A stretch of DNA of 64,000 nucleotides. Source: a virus. A program made the translations under genes and the position numbers. Below, in pieces: positions 37,268 through 46,633 of this stretch; position 1 is the stretch's first letter, and the number at the start of each line of letters is the position of its first letter. The stretch lies in the IMG/VR virus record IMGVR_UViG_3300006752_004097, positions 1 to 64,000 of that record; one strand, 5' to 3'. Under the pieces are notes generated by a model. The model was not told the DNA's origin and searched no databases. It saw only the letters and a list, made by a program, of their open reading frames with translations.

Positions 37268-40200
37268 TAGTAACCTCCGCTACTTGAACTTGATGAACTG
37301 CTTGATGAACTTGAACTTGAAGTCGAAGTTGAAGTTGTTGTACTCGAACTTGTTGTACTTGTATTTGCACTTGATGTAATCCCTGCATTTTCTGTTGTGG
37401 CTGTACTTACTACACTACCTGTTGTTTTTAGTCTTGATGCTGTAAGGCTATCAATTATTTCAACATTATCAACAGTTGCTCCACTAATGAAAATTTCATC
37501 ATTCTCTGTTGACACTTCGTATAAACTTCCAAATGCTTTCTCTGATTGATTAGGTACTAACACAAGTGTTGTAATGTCTGGTGCTAATACATTAACAATA
37601 TATGTAGACAGTTCTGTAAAACTAAACTTGTCTCCGAAGTCCCAGAATTCTAAAGCAAAAAATTCATTAATTGCTTGTACAATTCTTAACTTAACATCAT
37701 TGTCATTGGTTATTACTTCTGAATTTTTAACAACTTTAAATGTTGCTTGTAAATCTGAATCTGCTTTGTCACCAAATAATATTTTATAGTTAACTGGGTG
37801 ATAAATTACTTCATCACTGATTGATTTAATCTTATTAATTTCTGCTCCAAAGTTCTGAAACAATTCATCTGAACTTGGTGGTAACGGTTTAGTAGTTATA
37901 GTATTTGCCAAGTACTGTCTAAATGATCTATCATATGTTTTTGTTAACAAGTATGTGTCAATAATATTAGAACTACTTGGATCTAATCTATTATTCTCAT
38001 CAGCACTGTGTACGTATTGGAATACAAGTTTGTCTCTACCTTGATATGCTTTATATCCTGTTTGTAATGTTAGGTTTGCGTTTGCTTTGCTGTATACTTT
38101 AAAAACATTGTTGTCTACAAAGTAAAATATTGCACCGTCATCATATTGTGATAACGCACCAGTTGATGTTTCTGATGCAAACGCTCTAATATTTTCTACT
38201 GCGGCATCTACGTAATCATAATTTGTAGATTGATTGTTTGAAATCTTTTCTTTTACAAAAACCCATTTTGTTAACGAATTAGTATCTTGTGCAACAAAGT
38301 CATCAAACAACGATGGATTATCAACTACACCGTCGCCGTCACTGTCAAAAAATCCTACTTCTACTTTTTTACTATTAATATAACCTTCATCATCTCTAAA
38401 CTCTTTAGTAACTTGCCAAGGATAATCAATAGTTGCAGGTGATACTGAATCTGGTTTCTTGTTAATAGACATTAAGTTAATTTTATCTCTAATAACTTGT
38501 CCTGTTCTACTATCGTAAATTCTATCTGTTTCGTCAAAGTAAAACTTAACTTCCTTATCACTTTCAAAAATGTATCTAACACCTCTGTAAGTAACAGTAT
38601 ACTTTTCGCCATCTGTTTCAAATAACATTAACCAACTTGAGTCTAAGTTCTGTCCTGACGTGTCACCAGTCTTGCCCATGTTAAACGCATTACCAATACT
38701 TAAATTATTATTAAGAATTACACGCCATTCTCTATCTGTAGTACTGTAACGTACTCCAAATGTTTTATATGAAAATATTTGATCAATAATTTGTGTTGTA
38801 ACATCAGTTGTTAAGTTTGTTGCAAACTTAGGCTTAACTTCATCTAATATTGCACCAGTTGGAATAACATCGTTAAAAATAATTGGTCCTTGACCGTCTT
38901 CGTAATCTTCAGTACCTTTATCGTTTACTCTAACAACCTTTGTCCAAATGTATGTTGTAGCACCTGGATGGTCTGCATCGCCAGCCATTAATGCATGACT
39001 GTTGTCTTTCATAAAGTGTTGTCCTGCAGGAGCAACAAATTTAACCATTGCACCTGGCTCTACAAACTTTAATGTACTACCAGTAAATGTTCCTACTGTT
39101 AATTTAATATCTAATGAGTCTGATATGTAACCGCTGGAGTTATTAGTTTGTTTTGCAACTTGTGTCCAGTCTGCCGCTAAATCTGCTGTTGATATTTTAG
39201 GAAACTGATTTAAGAAAAAGTTTTTAATTACATTGTTTGAAAGTAACGGTGTAATTACGTTTTGTATATTTCCTTCTACATCTGTTTTTGTATTAAAAGA
39301 AAAACTAAGTTTTTTATCAAACACATCTTTATAGATAACACCATCGTTACCAAATATGTTTGTACTTGAATACTTTCCTGTTGAATCAATTAAATCAAAG
39401 TATCTTGAAATACCTGAACTTGTTCTATTGATACTTTTTACTTTAACTACTTCTTGACTAACTGCTCTTGGTGCAACATTATAGTCCTCACCAGTAATCA
39501 TTCTATTTTGTGTATAGTATGTACTTGGAGCATTTTCTTTAATGCTTTTTGAAGTTTCTGGTCCACTTGCATTATCAACTGTGTATTTTAATGAACACAC
39601 AAATGTAAATGTTTCAGGCGTACCTGCACGACTTGTATATGGTACACTAATAGTTACGTTAGTTAATTCTTCAGGTTGGATTGCAAACTTGCTACCAAGT
39701 CCTTTTCTAAAATAACATCTAAATTGTCCTTTAGGTAAATCACCGAATGTTCCGTCTGCAAATAATAAACTAATTCTGTCATCAATACGTGATTGCACAG
39801 CATACAAACTTCTGTTCTGTTTGTTAACACTATTATAAATTACATTGTTACCTTCAGTTGCTTCAACCTTAGTCCATAATTTTGTTTCGTTTCCGTTACT
39901 GTCTAATTGATAAAGCCAAACATCTGAATTGTTAATGTTTGTTGTGTCAATTGCAACTGCTTGATTAGTAGTTGGATTTTCAATTGAAAAATTACCTGTG
40001 TCTAATATACCTTGTCTAAAGTGTACAAAATATCCTGAGTTTGAACTACCAGCGCCTTTGCCATCTTCTCTATATAAAAATGCTAAACTGTTACCTGGTA
40101 ACGGATCTTCTTCGTAAATTTTATTAGCATCAATAGTTGAAGATGTTACTTCAAATACAATATTCTTTTCGCCTACGTTTTTATTAAAACTGTAAACAGG

Positions 40201-40788
40201 TAAGTTTGTGTTTGATGCATTGAAACGATATTGCTCAGTTGTAATACCTGCAATAGTTTCTTTCTTTACTGGCTTACCTACAATACTGTTTTCTGGTAAT
40301 GCCGCATTTAAAATTTTTCTAAACTGTTCTGCCCAATCAGGATTTGATGGATCGTTCCATTGTATAGATTGTCCTGATAAGTTAACACCATTAGTGTCTT
40401 GAATTTCTTCTGTTGTTTGTACACTTTCAAACTTCATTAATCCGTTTGCTGATTGGTTACGCTTTGGATTATAAGAAAGTAAACGTGCTAAACGTAATAC
40501 GCTTTCTCTACGTTCTGCTAATTCAAGGAAGTTTTCACGTGCATTTAAATCAACACGGAATGCCATGTTTTGTCCAAGATATGCAATAAGATCAATTAGT
40601 GCAAGGTATTCTGAACTTTCAATGTAATCATTAAAGTCTTCTGGATAGTTCTCACGCAAATATGCGATCATAGTTCTGCGTAAACTATCAAAATCATACG
40701 ATTTGAAGTCCGCAGTTTTAAATGTTTGATATACTCGCTTCCAATCTTCAGCAAGTAATAATCTATTTTGTCTATCCGTTGTTGACAT
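37267..40788 (-). CDS. 6: Baseplate wedge protein gp6
   Basis: The N-terminal 200 residues are typical of T4 gp6: LRENYPEDFNDYIESSEYLALIDLIAYLGQNMAFRVDLNARENFLELAERRESVLRLARLLSY. At 1,173 residues it is much longer than T4 gp6 (660) but similar in design to marine relatives. gp6 forms the inner ring that joins the baseplate wedges. The centre contains GVRYIFESDKEVKFYFDE and a DSDGDGVVDNPSLFDDF stretch that could bind calcium. The C-terminus is an unusual low-complexity tail of about 35 residues, almost all Ser and Thr, ending GGY. A late box (40807-40814) and AAGAGGAAAATAG precede the ATG. Confidence 0.9.
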   Translation of the reverse strand: MSTTDRQNRLLLAEDWKRVYQTFKTADFKSYDFDSLRRTMIAYLRENYPEDFNDYIESSEYLALIDLIAYLGQNMAFRVDLNARENFLELAERRESVLRLARLLSYNPKRNQSANGLMKFESVQTTEEIQDTNGVNLSGQSIQWNDPSNPDWAEQFRKILNAALPENSIVGKPVKKETIAGITTEQYRFNASNTNLPVYSFNKNVGEKNIVFEVTSSTIDANKIYEEDPLPGNSLAFLYREDGKGAGSSNSGYFVHFRQGILDTGNFSIENPTTNQAVAIDTTNINNSDVWLYQLDSNGNETKLWTKVEATEGNNVIYNSVNKQNRSLYAVQSRIDDRISLLFADGTFGDLPKGQFRCYFRKGLGSKFAIQPEELTNVTISVPYTSRAGTPETFTFVCSLKYTVDNASGPETSKSIKENAPSTYYTQNRMITGEDYNVAPRAVSQEVVKVKSINRTSSGISRYFDLIDSTGKYSSTNIFGNDGVIYKDVFDKKLSFSFNTKTDVEGNIQNVITPLLSNNVIKNFFLNQFPKISTADLAADWTQVAKQTNNSSGYISDSLDIKLTVGTFTGSTLKFVEPGAMVKFVAPAGQHFMKDNSHALMAGDADHPGATTYIWTKVVRVNDKGTEDYEDGQGPIIFNDVIPTGAILDEVKPKFATNLTTDVTTQIIDQIFSYKTFGVRYSTTDREWRVILNNNLSIGNAFNMGKTGDTSGQNLDSSWLMLFETDGEKYTVTYRGVRYIFESDKEVKFYFDETDRIYDSRTGQVIRDKINLMSINKKPDSVSPATIDYPWQVTKEFRDDEGYINSKKVEVGFFDSDGDGVVDNPSLFDDFVAQDTNSLTKWVFVKEKISNNQSTNYDYVDAAVENIRAFASETSTGALSQYDDGAIFYFVDNNVFKVYSKANANLTLQTGYKAYQGRDKLVFQYVHSADENNRLDPSSSNIIDTYLLTKTYDRSFRQYLANTITTKPLPPSSDELFQNFGAEINKIKSISDEVIYHPVNYKILFGDKADSDLQATFKVVKNSEVITNDNDVKLRIVQAINEFFALEFWDFGDKFSFTELSTYIVNVLAPDITTLVLVPNQSEKAFGSLYEVSTENDEIFISGATVDNVEIIDSLTASRLKTTGSVVSTATTENAGITSSANTSTTSSSTTTSTSTSSSSSSSSSSSSSSGGY

Positions 40789-40806
40789 CTATTTTCCTCT
40801 TACAAT

Positions 40807-40814
40807 GTATTTAT
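40807..40814 (-). promoter_or_regulatory. Late promoter box before gene 6
   Basis: ATAAATAC on the minus strand lies 19 bp before the gene 6 ATG in the 55-bp gap to gene 25, followed by the ribosome site AAGAGGAAAAT. It would serve gene 6 and the giant gene behind it. Confidence 0.65.
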
Positions 40815-40843
40815 TTAAACGAGATATCTGAGTACTTAATTCC

Positions 40844-41290
40844 TTAAGACGCAAAGCCTGCATCTTTGTCGAAACTAAATTTCATTTGTTCAGATATGTT
40901 GTACGGTAAGTATTGAAGTTCACACTCAATTTGAATACCGCTCTCGTATTGATCAACAACAATTCCGGTTGCATTTATTCTTGGATCGCCGTTGATTATT
41001 TCTGTTACATTGTCTATAATTGCTTGTTTCAATGAATCTGTTAAAGGTTCAAACAAAACGTCCCAAATGATTGTCCCAAACTCAGGATTTTCAAGTTTTT
41101 CGCCTTGTCTAATATGAAAGTGATTTAGTAAATCTTGTTTAATTAAGCCAATGTCATACAATGCATAAGAAGTGTTCTCAGGATTGACTGTACTAAGGCC
41201 TTTGTATGCTCTACCTTTGACAGGCGGTTGTTCCTTGACATTAGATTTTACTCTAACATTTCTTACTGTATTTTTCTCTAAACTGCTCAT
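40844..41290 (-). CDS. 25: Baseplate wedge protein gp25
   Basis: The 148-residue product matches the gp25-like wedge family: LYDIGLIKQDLLNHFHIRQGEKLENPEFGTIIWDVLFEPLTDSLKQAIIDNV (about 47-95) followed by INGDPRINATGI. In T4, gp25 joins gp6, gp7 and gp53 in the wedge core and helps start sheath polymerisation. The N-terminal 45 residues are a basic, probably flexible extension. Its start lies 9 bp from the end of gene 5, and an ATAAATAC sequence overlaps that junction at 41295-41302, probably too close to the ATG to act as its promoter. Confidence 0.92.
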   Translation of the reverse strand: MSSLEKNTVRNVRVKSNVKEQPPVKGRAYKGLSTVNPENTSYALYDIGLIKQDLLNHFHIRQGEKLENPEFGTIIWDVLFEPLTDSLKQAIIDNVTEIINGDPRINATGIVVDQYESGIQIECELQYLPYNISEQMKFSFDKDAGFAS

Positions 41291-41298
41291 ATCAGTAT

Positions 41299-42843
41299 TT
41301 ATGTGCCTTTCTTAAAGGTGTCTGGAGTATTGTCATAGTCAAAACTTTCAGGTATTGTTTGTGTATTCAGTCTATTTGTTCGTATCGGTTTGTACGCAAA
41401 CGGATCAACATTTTCATGGTGTGGCCAAGGTTCGTGTTGTGGCAAACGCTTGTGCAACGATGTTAATGCAGTGTCTGTTGGTACTTTGAAAGGTCCTCCG
41501 GGAACAACGTGTGTGGTAAACGGCGTAGCCGCGGTAGCGGTAGCGGCCTGCGGTCCATTCATATGGATTTCGGGTGCAGTTTCTGTATGGTTGCCTCCGC
41601 TGAGTATATCAGTAGTTCCGCCTGCTGTAAGTTTGTTTGCTCCTGTTGTGTTTAGATCGTAATCTAACAATGTTGTAACTTGATTGTTTCCTGCAACATA
41701 CGTTACCATATCTGTATTTGTTTCAATCTGGATATCTTCTTTTGACAATACATTAAAGTTACGTCCTGCGTTTAGGTTAATGTCTCTATCCGCTGTTAGA
41801 TTGAAATCGTTTTCAGTGTGCATACTAATACTATCTTTTGAATACACATCAATTTTACCATTAGCAGTCATTTCTATCCAACTGTTACCACTGCCATGAT
41901 CTATACGTATTAGATCTTCTGTTTGGTGTAATAGTATTTGGTGTCCTGTACGTGTTCTAATACGCACAAGTTCGTTGTGTGGTACTGTGTAGTCTCCGCC
42001 CTTTTCACCTTTTTCGTGATTGACAAATTCCTTTTTAGTTGTACCTGCGGGACCTTTACGTAAAATTTTGTCATCACCGTCATCCATTACAAAACTTGTT
42101 CCGCCAAGTCTATTAAAAGGAATTTGTGCTGACTGTCCTGCTGGACCGTATCCTGCTTTTGGTGCTCCAGGTCTCTTGTCATATGGTCCTGGTGTGTTTA
42201 TACCAAACACCATACTTGGTAATTCTCTTCTTGCACTACTTGTTGTTAAACCTCTTGTGCCATCTGCTTCAAGTCCTTGAGCAAATAATAAGTCCATCCA
42301 TTGTTCATTAATAGACTTTTTAAATTTTGTAGGATCGTTACCTTTGTTGTCTGCAAGATTCTTTTTATTAATTTCACCAACTACAACTTTGCTTGTTTTT
42401 GCTATTGCTGATTTTGCACCTTCGCCTACGGCTTTGCCTGAAAAGAAACTTGTTGCAACTTTGTCTGGTACATTAAGGTTAATGTAGTTGTCAGGTATAC
42501 ACCCAATCCAGTAACCCATATTAGCCGCACCTTCAACAAACGTTACAAGTACTCTACTGCCAACGTCTGGTGGTGTCATCCACATACCATAAGCAGATTG
42601 TGTGTATGCAAAACCTTGATTAGCACTAATACCGTTAACAGGTGTTTGTCCGTAAAATGGACTTGCATAACTTACTTTAAATGTTTGTCCGCCAGCGTCA
42701 TCATTGTTTGCTACTTGACCTTTGAGCAGTTGTACTTCAAGAGATCCCATATAGTTAGGATCAAGATGTCCTACAACTCTTCCAATATACGGTCCTGCAT
42801 CTAATTTGGCTTCTTGGCCGACTGTACGTGTTTCGTTAGACAT
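41299..42843 (-). CDS. 5: Baseplate hub spike protein gp5-like, no lysozyme domain
   Basis: The 514-residue protein has an N-terminal OB-fold region (GPYIGRVVGHLDPNYMGSLEVQLLKG ... VGSRVLVTFVEGAANMGYWIGCIPD, about 15-125) and a C-terminal beta-helix pattern (RTRTGHQILLHQTEDLIRIDHGSGNSWIEMTANGKIDVYSKDSISM..., about 280-420), as in T4 gp5 and VgrG-like spikes. The region between contains no T4-lysozyme-like sequence, so the cell-wall hydrolase of T4 gp5 is missing or carried elsewhere. The C-terminus adds about 70 residues rich in Pro and His. The ATG overlaps the stop of the upstream gene (TAATG) behind GAGGATATTCACC. Confidence 0.8.
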   Translation of the reverse strand: MSNETRTVGQEAKLDAGPYIGRVVGHLDPNYMGSLEVQLLKGQVANNDDAGGQTFKVSYASPFYGQTPVNGISANQGFAYTQSAYGMWMTPPDVGSRVLVTFVEGAANMGYWIGCIPDNYINLNVPDKVATSFFSGKAVGEGAKSAIAKTSKVVVGEINKKNLADNKGNDPTKFKKSINEQWMDLLFAQGLEADGTRGLTTSSARRELPSMVFGINTPGPYDKRPGAPKAGYGPAGQSAQIPFNRLGGTSFVMDDGDDKILRKGPAGTTKKEFVNHEKGEKGGDYTVPHNELVRIRTRTGHQILLHQTEDLIRIDHGSGNSWIEMTANGKIDVYSKDSISMHTENDFNLTADRDINLNAGRNFNVLSKEDIQIETNTDMVTYVAGNNQVTTLLDYDLNTTGANKLTAGGTTDILSGGNHTETAPEIHMNGPQAATATAATPFTTHVVPGGPFKVPTDTALTSLHKRLPQHEPWPHHENVDPFAYKPIRTNRLNTQTIPESFDYDNTPDTFKKGT

Positions 42844-45398
42844 TAGGTGAATATCCTCTCGTCTTCATTTGTTGTTCTGTTTGCGGCATCTTCAATAGTT
42901 CCATCTTCACGTTCAGTACCTTGTGCATCACCTGGTTTAAGTTCTTGTGTTCCTTTTTCACCACTGTCTGCTGTTGGTGTCTCAGACATCTGCGGTCTTT
43001 TCACAAGTTCAAGTGTTTGTTTAAACTGACCTGCTGTGAAAGAGTTCTTAACACTAATTACCATATATAATCCGCTAAAGAAATCAACTGGCACAGTATC
43101 ATCTGGGAAACCCATAATACCGTTATCTCTATAATCAATTGGAGTTCTAAATAATACTTCAACATCTACTTCACCGTATTGATAATCTATACTTCCATCT
43201 GCATCAAGATTAATAAATTGTGTGTTCTCTGAGTTATAGTTTCCTATTCCGCTATCAGCAATATAATAAGGGTCGCCCATGATTTCCATATCGATTGTTA
43301 ATAAGTCAACATCACTGTTTACAATCGCTTCGTTAAATCTACGAGCAATGTCAACACGCATATCATCAAGACTAACTGCACCTGCCGCCTTGGCATTGTT
43401 GTTACGAGTTTCTAATGCTTTACCATTAACTTGTGTGTCATTGTTAGGAGAAGTCATTGTAGTTTTCAAGAGTGGATCTTCACCTTCTTTAGAACCGTCT
43501 GCAAGATTGTTCTTTGGAAGTACTCCTGGAGATACACTTTTAAAGAATGTATTATCAAGATTAATTTCAAGATCTAAAATATCTTCGTTTGCACCACTAT
43601 AGATATAATTGTAACGTTTACAACATTGCATTCTTAAAGCATTTAAACCTGCTGGTGTTTCGTCTGGAGCAATAAATTTACTTTCGTGGACCATATAAGG
43701 TAAAACTCTAAACACATATATTCTTGGTGGCACACCTGTTTTCTTTTCTGTTTTTCTATCTGTAATATTAAAAACTTGTGTATCAATTTTAAACCAAGGA
43801 CGCATACCCTTTACTGCTGGTGCATCAATAATGTTTCTACCATAATCACTTAAAATTATACATTCTTCAATAATATCTTGAATACGTGTTCCTGCTAAAA
43901 ACTTAATTGTACCAAGTCCTGGATCTATTTGTAACTGTCCGCTTGATCTTACCCAAACTTGTTTTTCTTTGTCATATGTAAATGAAGCATCACCGAACGG
44001 TTGTTGAGTTGTACCAAGTGATTCAAGATTAAACATTTTTGACATTCCAATATTGTTAGAATGTTTTGCGCCTGTTTGTTTTTCTTTAATATCTTGACCA
44101 AGTTGTGTAGTTGAAACTAAACTTTTAACTTGTTCAGCCCAAGCCGAGAATTCATCTGGGGGTGGCCCGCCTTGTGCAATCTGGCTGTACAGTTCTTCCA
44201 GTTTGTCTACACTACTTTGTTTACGATCAGTTAAGATTGGTCCGACACTTATTTTTGATGCTTCTGACTCACTTGCAGAGCCATCTGTAGCACTGCTGTT
44301 TGTTCCGTAATAGTTACTGGAAAGTTTTCCTGCACTTGCACGGTCTTTAGGAAATACAACAAAGTATTGATTGGCTGTAAATATTTTGCCATCTTTTGCT
44401 TTTTTTGCTTCGTGAGCATTTAGTTCTTGTGCTAAACTTTTTAGGTTACTCTGTAACATTTGTTCTAAGTTTCTACCTGTCAGTGTAACGTCAACTGGAA
44501 TACGCTGTGTATGATCTACTAATGCCGCTTCGTTATATGCAACACCTTCGACTACATAAGCACTGCCGCCTTCAGTTACACTTAAATCACTACCAACAAG
44601 TTTAAATGGAAGATTCTTTGATGCTTCTGGAACTGTGTAAACTTTTCCATTATCATCGTATCCGACAAAATCAATAGTAAGTAAAAATGGAGATTCTAAG
44701 TAGTTTTCGTGTCCTGCTTGATATGACGCAAGTTGTAGAGTTTGCAAAAACAATCCCATACTATAAGGTTCTTGAATTTCTAATCTAAATCCAACTGCGT
44801 TAGTTGAACCTTTCTTACGTGTAGGAGCAATAATAGTTTCAATTTCTAAACCATTAATAAAGTATTCTACTTTTTTACCTATTGATTCATAGGCTGTTAG
44901 AACTTTCTTTTCTCCAAGTCCGCCACCACTTTGTAGAATAGCATACTTTGGTTTTTTAACTTTATAAGATTCGTCTGGATTATTAAGTTCTTCGTTAGTT
45001 AATGCATATAATCCTATTTTGTAATTAAAACTTGAGTAGTTTCTTAAACTGTTTGGTAACGGTAATGATATAACTCTTCCGTCAGCAGTACGTGATTCGT
45101 ATTTGTCTGCTTCAGCAAACTGATGTGGAGACCCTGACTCGTCGGTCTTCATCTTGTCCATGTTTGCTTGGTCTCTGGCTTGTTTGTCTTTTACAGTGTC
45201 AACCTTTGAAGCGTCAGTGTCAATTACTGTAGCATCTTTTGTTTTAGACATGTCGTCTACCATGAACACTTGTGGTCCGTCTGTAACTACTGTGTTTGCT
45301 GGTGCATTAACATCATTGGATTCGAAACCGTCACCGATATCATCAGGCTCGCCTGTTGTACCAAATCTTTCTAATGTTGTTAATTTCTTCTGTGCCAT
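42843..45398 (-). CDS. Baseplate hub-region structural protein
   Basis: This 851-residue protein lies between genes 53 and 5. Its first 110 residues are acidic and look disordered. A structured region follows with SLPLPNSLRNYSSFNYKIGLYALTNEEL, LEIQEPYSMGLFLQTLQLA and GRNLEQMLQSNLKSLAQELN. Later come LAGTRIQDIIEECIILSDYG and YRDNGIMGFPDDTVPVDFFSGLYMVISVKNSFTAGQFKQTLELVK. The last part resembles hub or VgrG-like domains that end in a ligand-binding strand pair. The position next to gp5 suggests a T4 gp27-like hub, but I cannot prove homology by eye. GGGGATC precedes the ATG. Confidence 0.6.
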   Translation of the reverse strand: MAQKKLTTLERFGTTGEPDDIGDGFESNDVNAPANTVVTDGPQVFMVDDMSKTKDATVIDTDASKVDTVKDKQARDQANMDKMKTDESGSPHQFAEADKYESRTADGRVISLPLPNSLRNYSSFNYKIGLYALTNEELNNPDESYKVKKPKYAILQSGGGLGEKKVLTAYESIGKKVEYFINGLEIETIIAPTRKKGSTNAVGFRLEIQEPYSMGLFLQTLQLASYQAGHENYLESPFLLTIDFVGYDDNGKVYTVPEASKNLPFKLVGSDLSVTEGGSAYVVEGVAYNEAALVDHTQRIPVDVTLTGRNLEQMLQSNLKSLAQELNAHEAKKAKDGKIFTANQYFVVFPKDRASAGKLSSNYYGTNSSATDGSASESEASKISVGPILTDRKQSSVDKLEELYSQIAQGGPPPDEFSAWAEQVKSLVSTTQLGQDIKEKQTGAKHSNNIGMSKMFNLESLGTTQQPFGDASFTYDKEKQVWVRSSGQLQIDPGLGTIKFLAGTRIQDIIEECIILSDYGRNIIDAPAVKGMRPWFKIDTQVFNITDRKTEKKTGVPPRIYVFRVLPYMVHESKFIAPDETPAGLNALRMQCCKRYNYIYSGANEDILDLEINLDNTFFKSVSPGVLPKNNLADGSKEGEDPLLKTTMTSPNNDTQVNGKALETRNNNAKAAGAVSLDDMRVDIARRFNEAIVNSDVDLLTIDMEIMGDPYYIADSGIGNYNSENTQFINLDADGSIDYQYGEVDVEVLFRTPIDYRDNGIMGFPDDTVPVDFFSGLYMVISVKNSFTAGQFKQTLELVKRPQMSETPTADSGEKGTQELKPGDAQGTEREDGTIEDAANRTTNEDERIFT

Positions 45399-45401
45399 GG
45401 A

Positions 45402-45695
45402 TTAGATCCCCAGCAACGTTCGTAATCTACTACCCTTTGGAACACGTATCTCAGTACCAACTCTAAAATCAAATATAGGATCTTTTAGGATATCCATGTT
45501 ACGCTGTGAGTACACCCACCACAACTTCGGATTGCCATACATGTCGTATGCAAGTAAGTCGGGTCGTTGATGATACTGTGCTTCTATCTCGTAAACTACA
45601 TCATCATTGTCTGCGGGAACTGGTCTAATATTTAGAATATCTAAATAGTTCCCTCTTCTATTAATTTTTGTTTTAGCCCACGGTGAACTTGACAT
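45402..45695 (-). CDS. 53: Baseplate wedge protein gp53
   Basis: The 97-residue product fits gp53 of marine T4-like phages, which is shorter than the T4 protein (196). RPDLLAYDMYGNPKLWWVYSQRNMDILKDPIFDFRVGTEIRVP (about 43-86) is the conserved core, a LysM-like fold that ends with a short 'P' turn. In T4 gp53 completes the wedge next to gp6 and gp25. Its start shares one base with the end of the gp48-like gene and its end is 3 bp from the hub-region gene, so all belong to one minus-strand operon. Confidence 0.88.
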   Translation of the reverse strand: MSSSPWAKTKINRRGNYLDILNIRPVPADNDDVVYEIEAQYHQRPDLLAYDMYGNPKLWWVYSQRNMDILKDPIFDFRVGTEIRVPKGSRLRTLLGI

Positions 45696-46549
45696 TAAAT
45701 AAATCCTTTATTATTTGATCCAAGATAACCACCTTTTGCAAATTTGTCTAAACTAAATTTCTCAACAAGTGCTCTTGAGTATATTGGTTGAATTGTTACA
45801 GTCATTTGACTTTCTGTTGGGACATACGATTTGTCACCTTCTGTGTTTGTAATTTGTCCAGAATTAATAATTTCATCCAGAGAATTCCAATCTCCTAAAT
45901 CTGTCATGTCGACTGCAATGTAATCAACATCAGTAGGCATATCAAGTGTAAAGTTTGTTACAATACAAGGAACATCTTTAAACACAAAATCTCCGTAGCC
46001 ATTTAATTTTACTACTGGAGGTGGAGCACCTTGATTAGATCCTGCGCCATAAAACATTTTTGTAATTGATCTTAGATAATGTAATGCACCTATCCAATAT
46101 TGTCCTTCTAAATCGTTCTGACAATAAAACTGCCCTGTAAGTGTCATAGCGTCCACTTGTGAGTTCTGGTACGCAAAGAACGGATAATTACTATGTACAG
46201 GGGTTACTGCACTGTACGAAGCGGCGTGACTCATAATAATTGTCGGAGTATATGGAAACGCAAGTCCGCCTGTTGCTACTAACGGTGCTAAAATGTTACT
46301 ATCTTGAAAGGAATCGATGTTAGGAATACTTAATTTAACACGCCAATCTTTACCATTAGGGTCCGACGCCCATTTTGCTGAAGTAACTTGTAATTCATCT
46401 GGTTCTCCGTCTTTAGGTATTAAACGCGAACGTATACCTTTCATAAAGCCATCTGCGCCATCAGAGATTGCCTGCACACTATCACGTGCTAATTTCGAAA
46501 TCTTGTCAACGGTAATACCGTCTTTTTTATTATCTACTGGGTCTGCCAT
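45695..46549 (-). CDS. Probable baseplate tail-tube cap protein (gp48-like)
   Basis: The 284-residue protein contains WASDPNGKDWRVKLSIPNIDSFQ, PYTPTIIMSHAASYSAVTPVHSNYPFFAYQNSQVDAMTLTGQF and EGQYWIGALHYLRSITKMFYG, then CIVTNFTLDMPTDVDYIAVDM. These are the features I associate with the tail-tube-cap or tube-initiator proteins next to gene 53 in T4-like cyanophages. gp54 is the main alternative. It heads the long minus-strand baseplate operon: an ATAAATAC late box lies 26 bp upstream of the ATG, with TTAGGAC as the ribosome site. Confidence 0.55.
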   Translation of the reverse strand: MADPVDNKKDGITVDKISKLARDSVQAISDGADGFMKGIRSRLIPKDGEPDELQVTSAKWASDPNGKDWRVKLSIPNIDSFQDSNILAPLVATGGLAFPYTPTIIMSHAASYSAVTPVHSNYPFFAYQNSQVDAMTLTGQFYCQNDLEGQYWIGALHYLRSITKMFYGAGSNQGAPPPVVKLNGYGDFVFKDVPCIVTNFTLDMPTDVDYIAVDMTDLGDWNSLDEIINSGQITNTEGDKSYVPTESQMTVTIQPIYSRALVEKFSLDKFAKGGYLGSNNKGFI

Positions 46550-46574
46550 TTTATTTTGGTGTCCTAACTATAAA

Positions 46575-46582
46575 GTATTTAT
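46575..46582 (-). promoter_or_regulatory. Late promoter box, head of the baseplate operon
   Basis: ATAAATAC on the minus strand closely matches the T4 late consensus TATAAATA. It lies 26 bp before the ATG of the gp48-like gene with a ribosome site between. It touches, back to back, the -35 box of the gene 55 promoter on the other strand (46582), so RNA polymerase binding at one could exclude the other. Confidence 0.65.
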
Positions 46583-46610
46583 TGACTTTTTAATAAGAGT
46601 AGTTTATAAT
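46582..46610 (+). promoter_or_regulatory. Sigma70-type promoter of gene 55
   Basis: TTGACT (46582-46587), a 17-bp spacer and a perfect TATAAT (46605-46610) make a near-consensus host promoter 24 bp before the gene 55 start. It fits expression of the late sigma factor before late transcription begins. Confidence 0.85.
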
Positions 46611-46633
46611 AAGAGTTCAAATAGGAGAATATC

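Noticed and set aside
41295-41302. ATAAATAC as the late promoter of gene 25
   Set aside because: It lies only 5 bp before the ATG and overlaps the stop codon of gene 5. Read-through from upstream is enough to explain expression.
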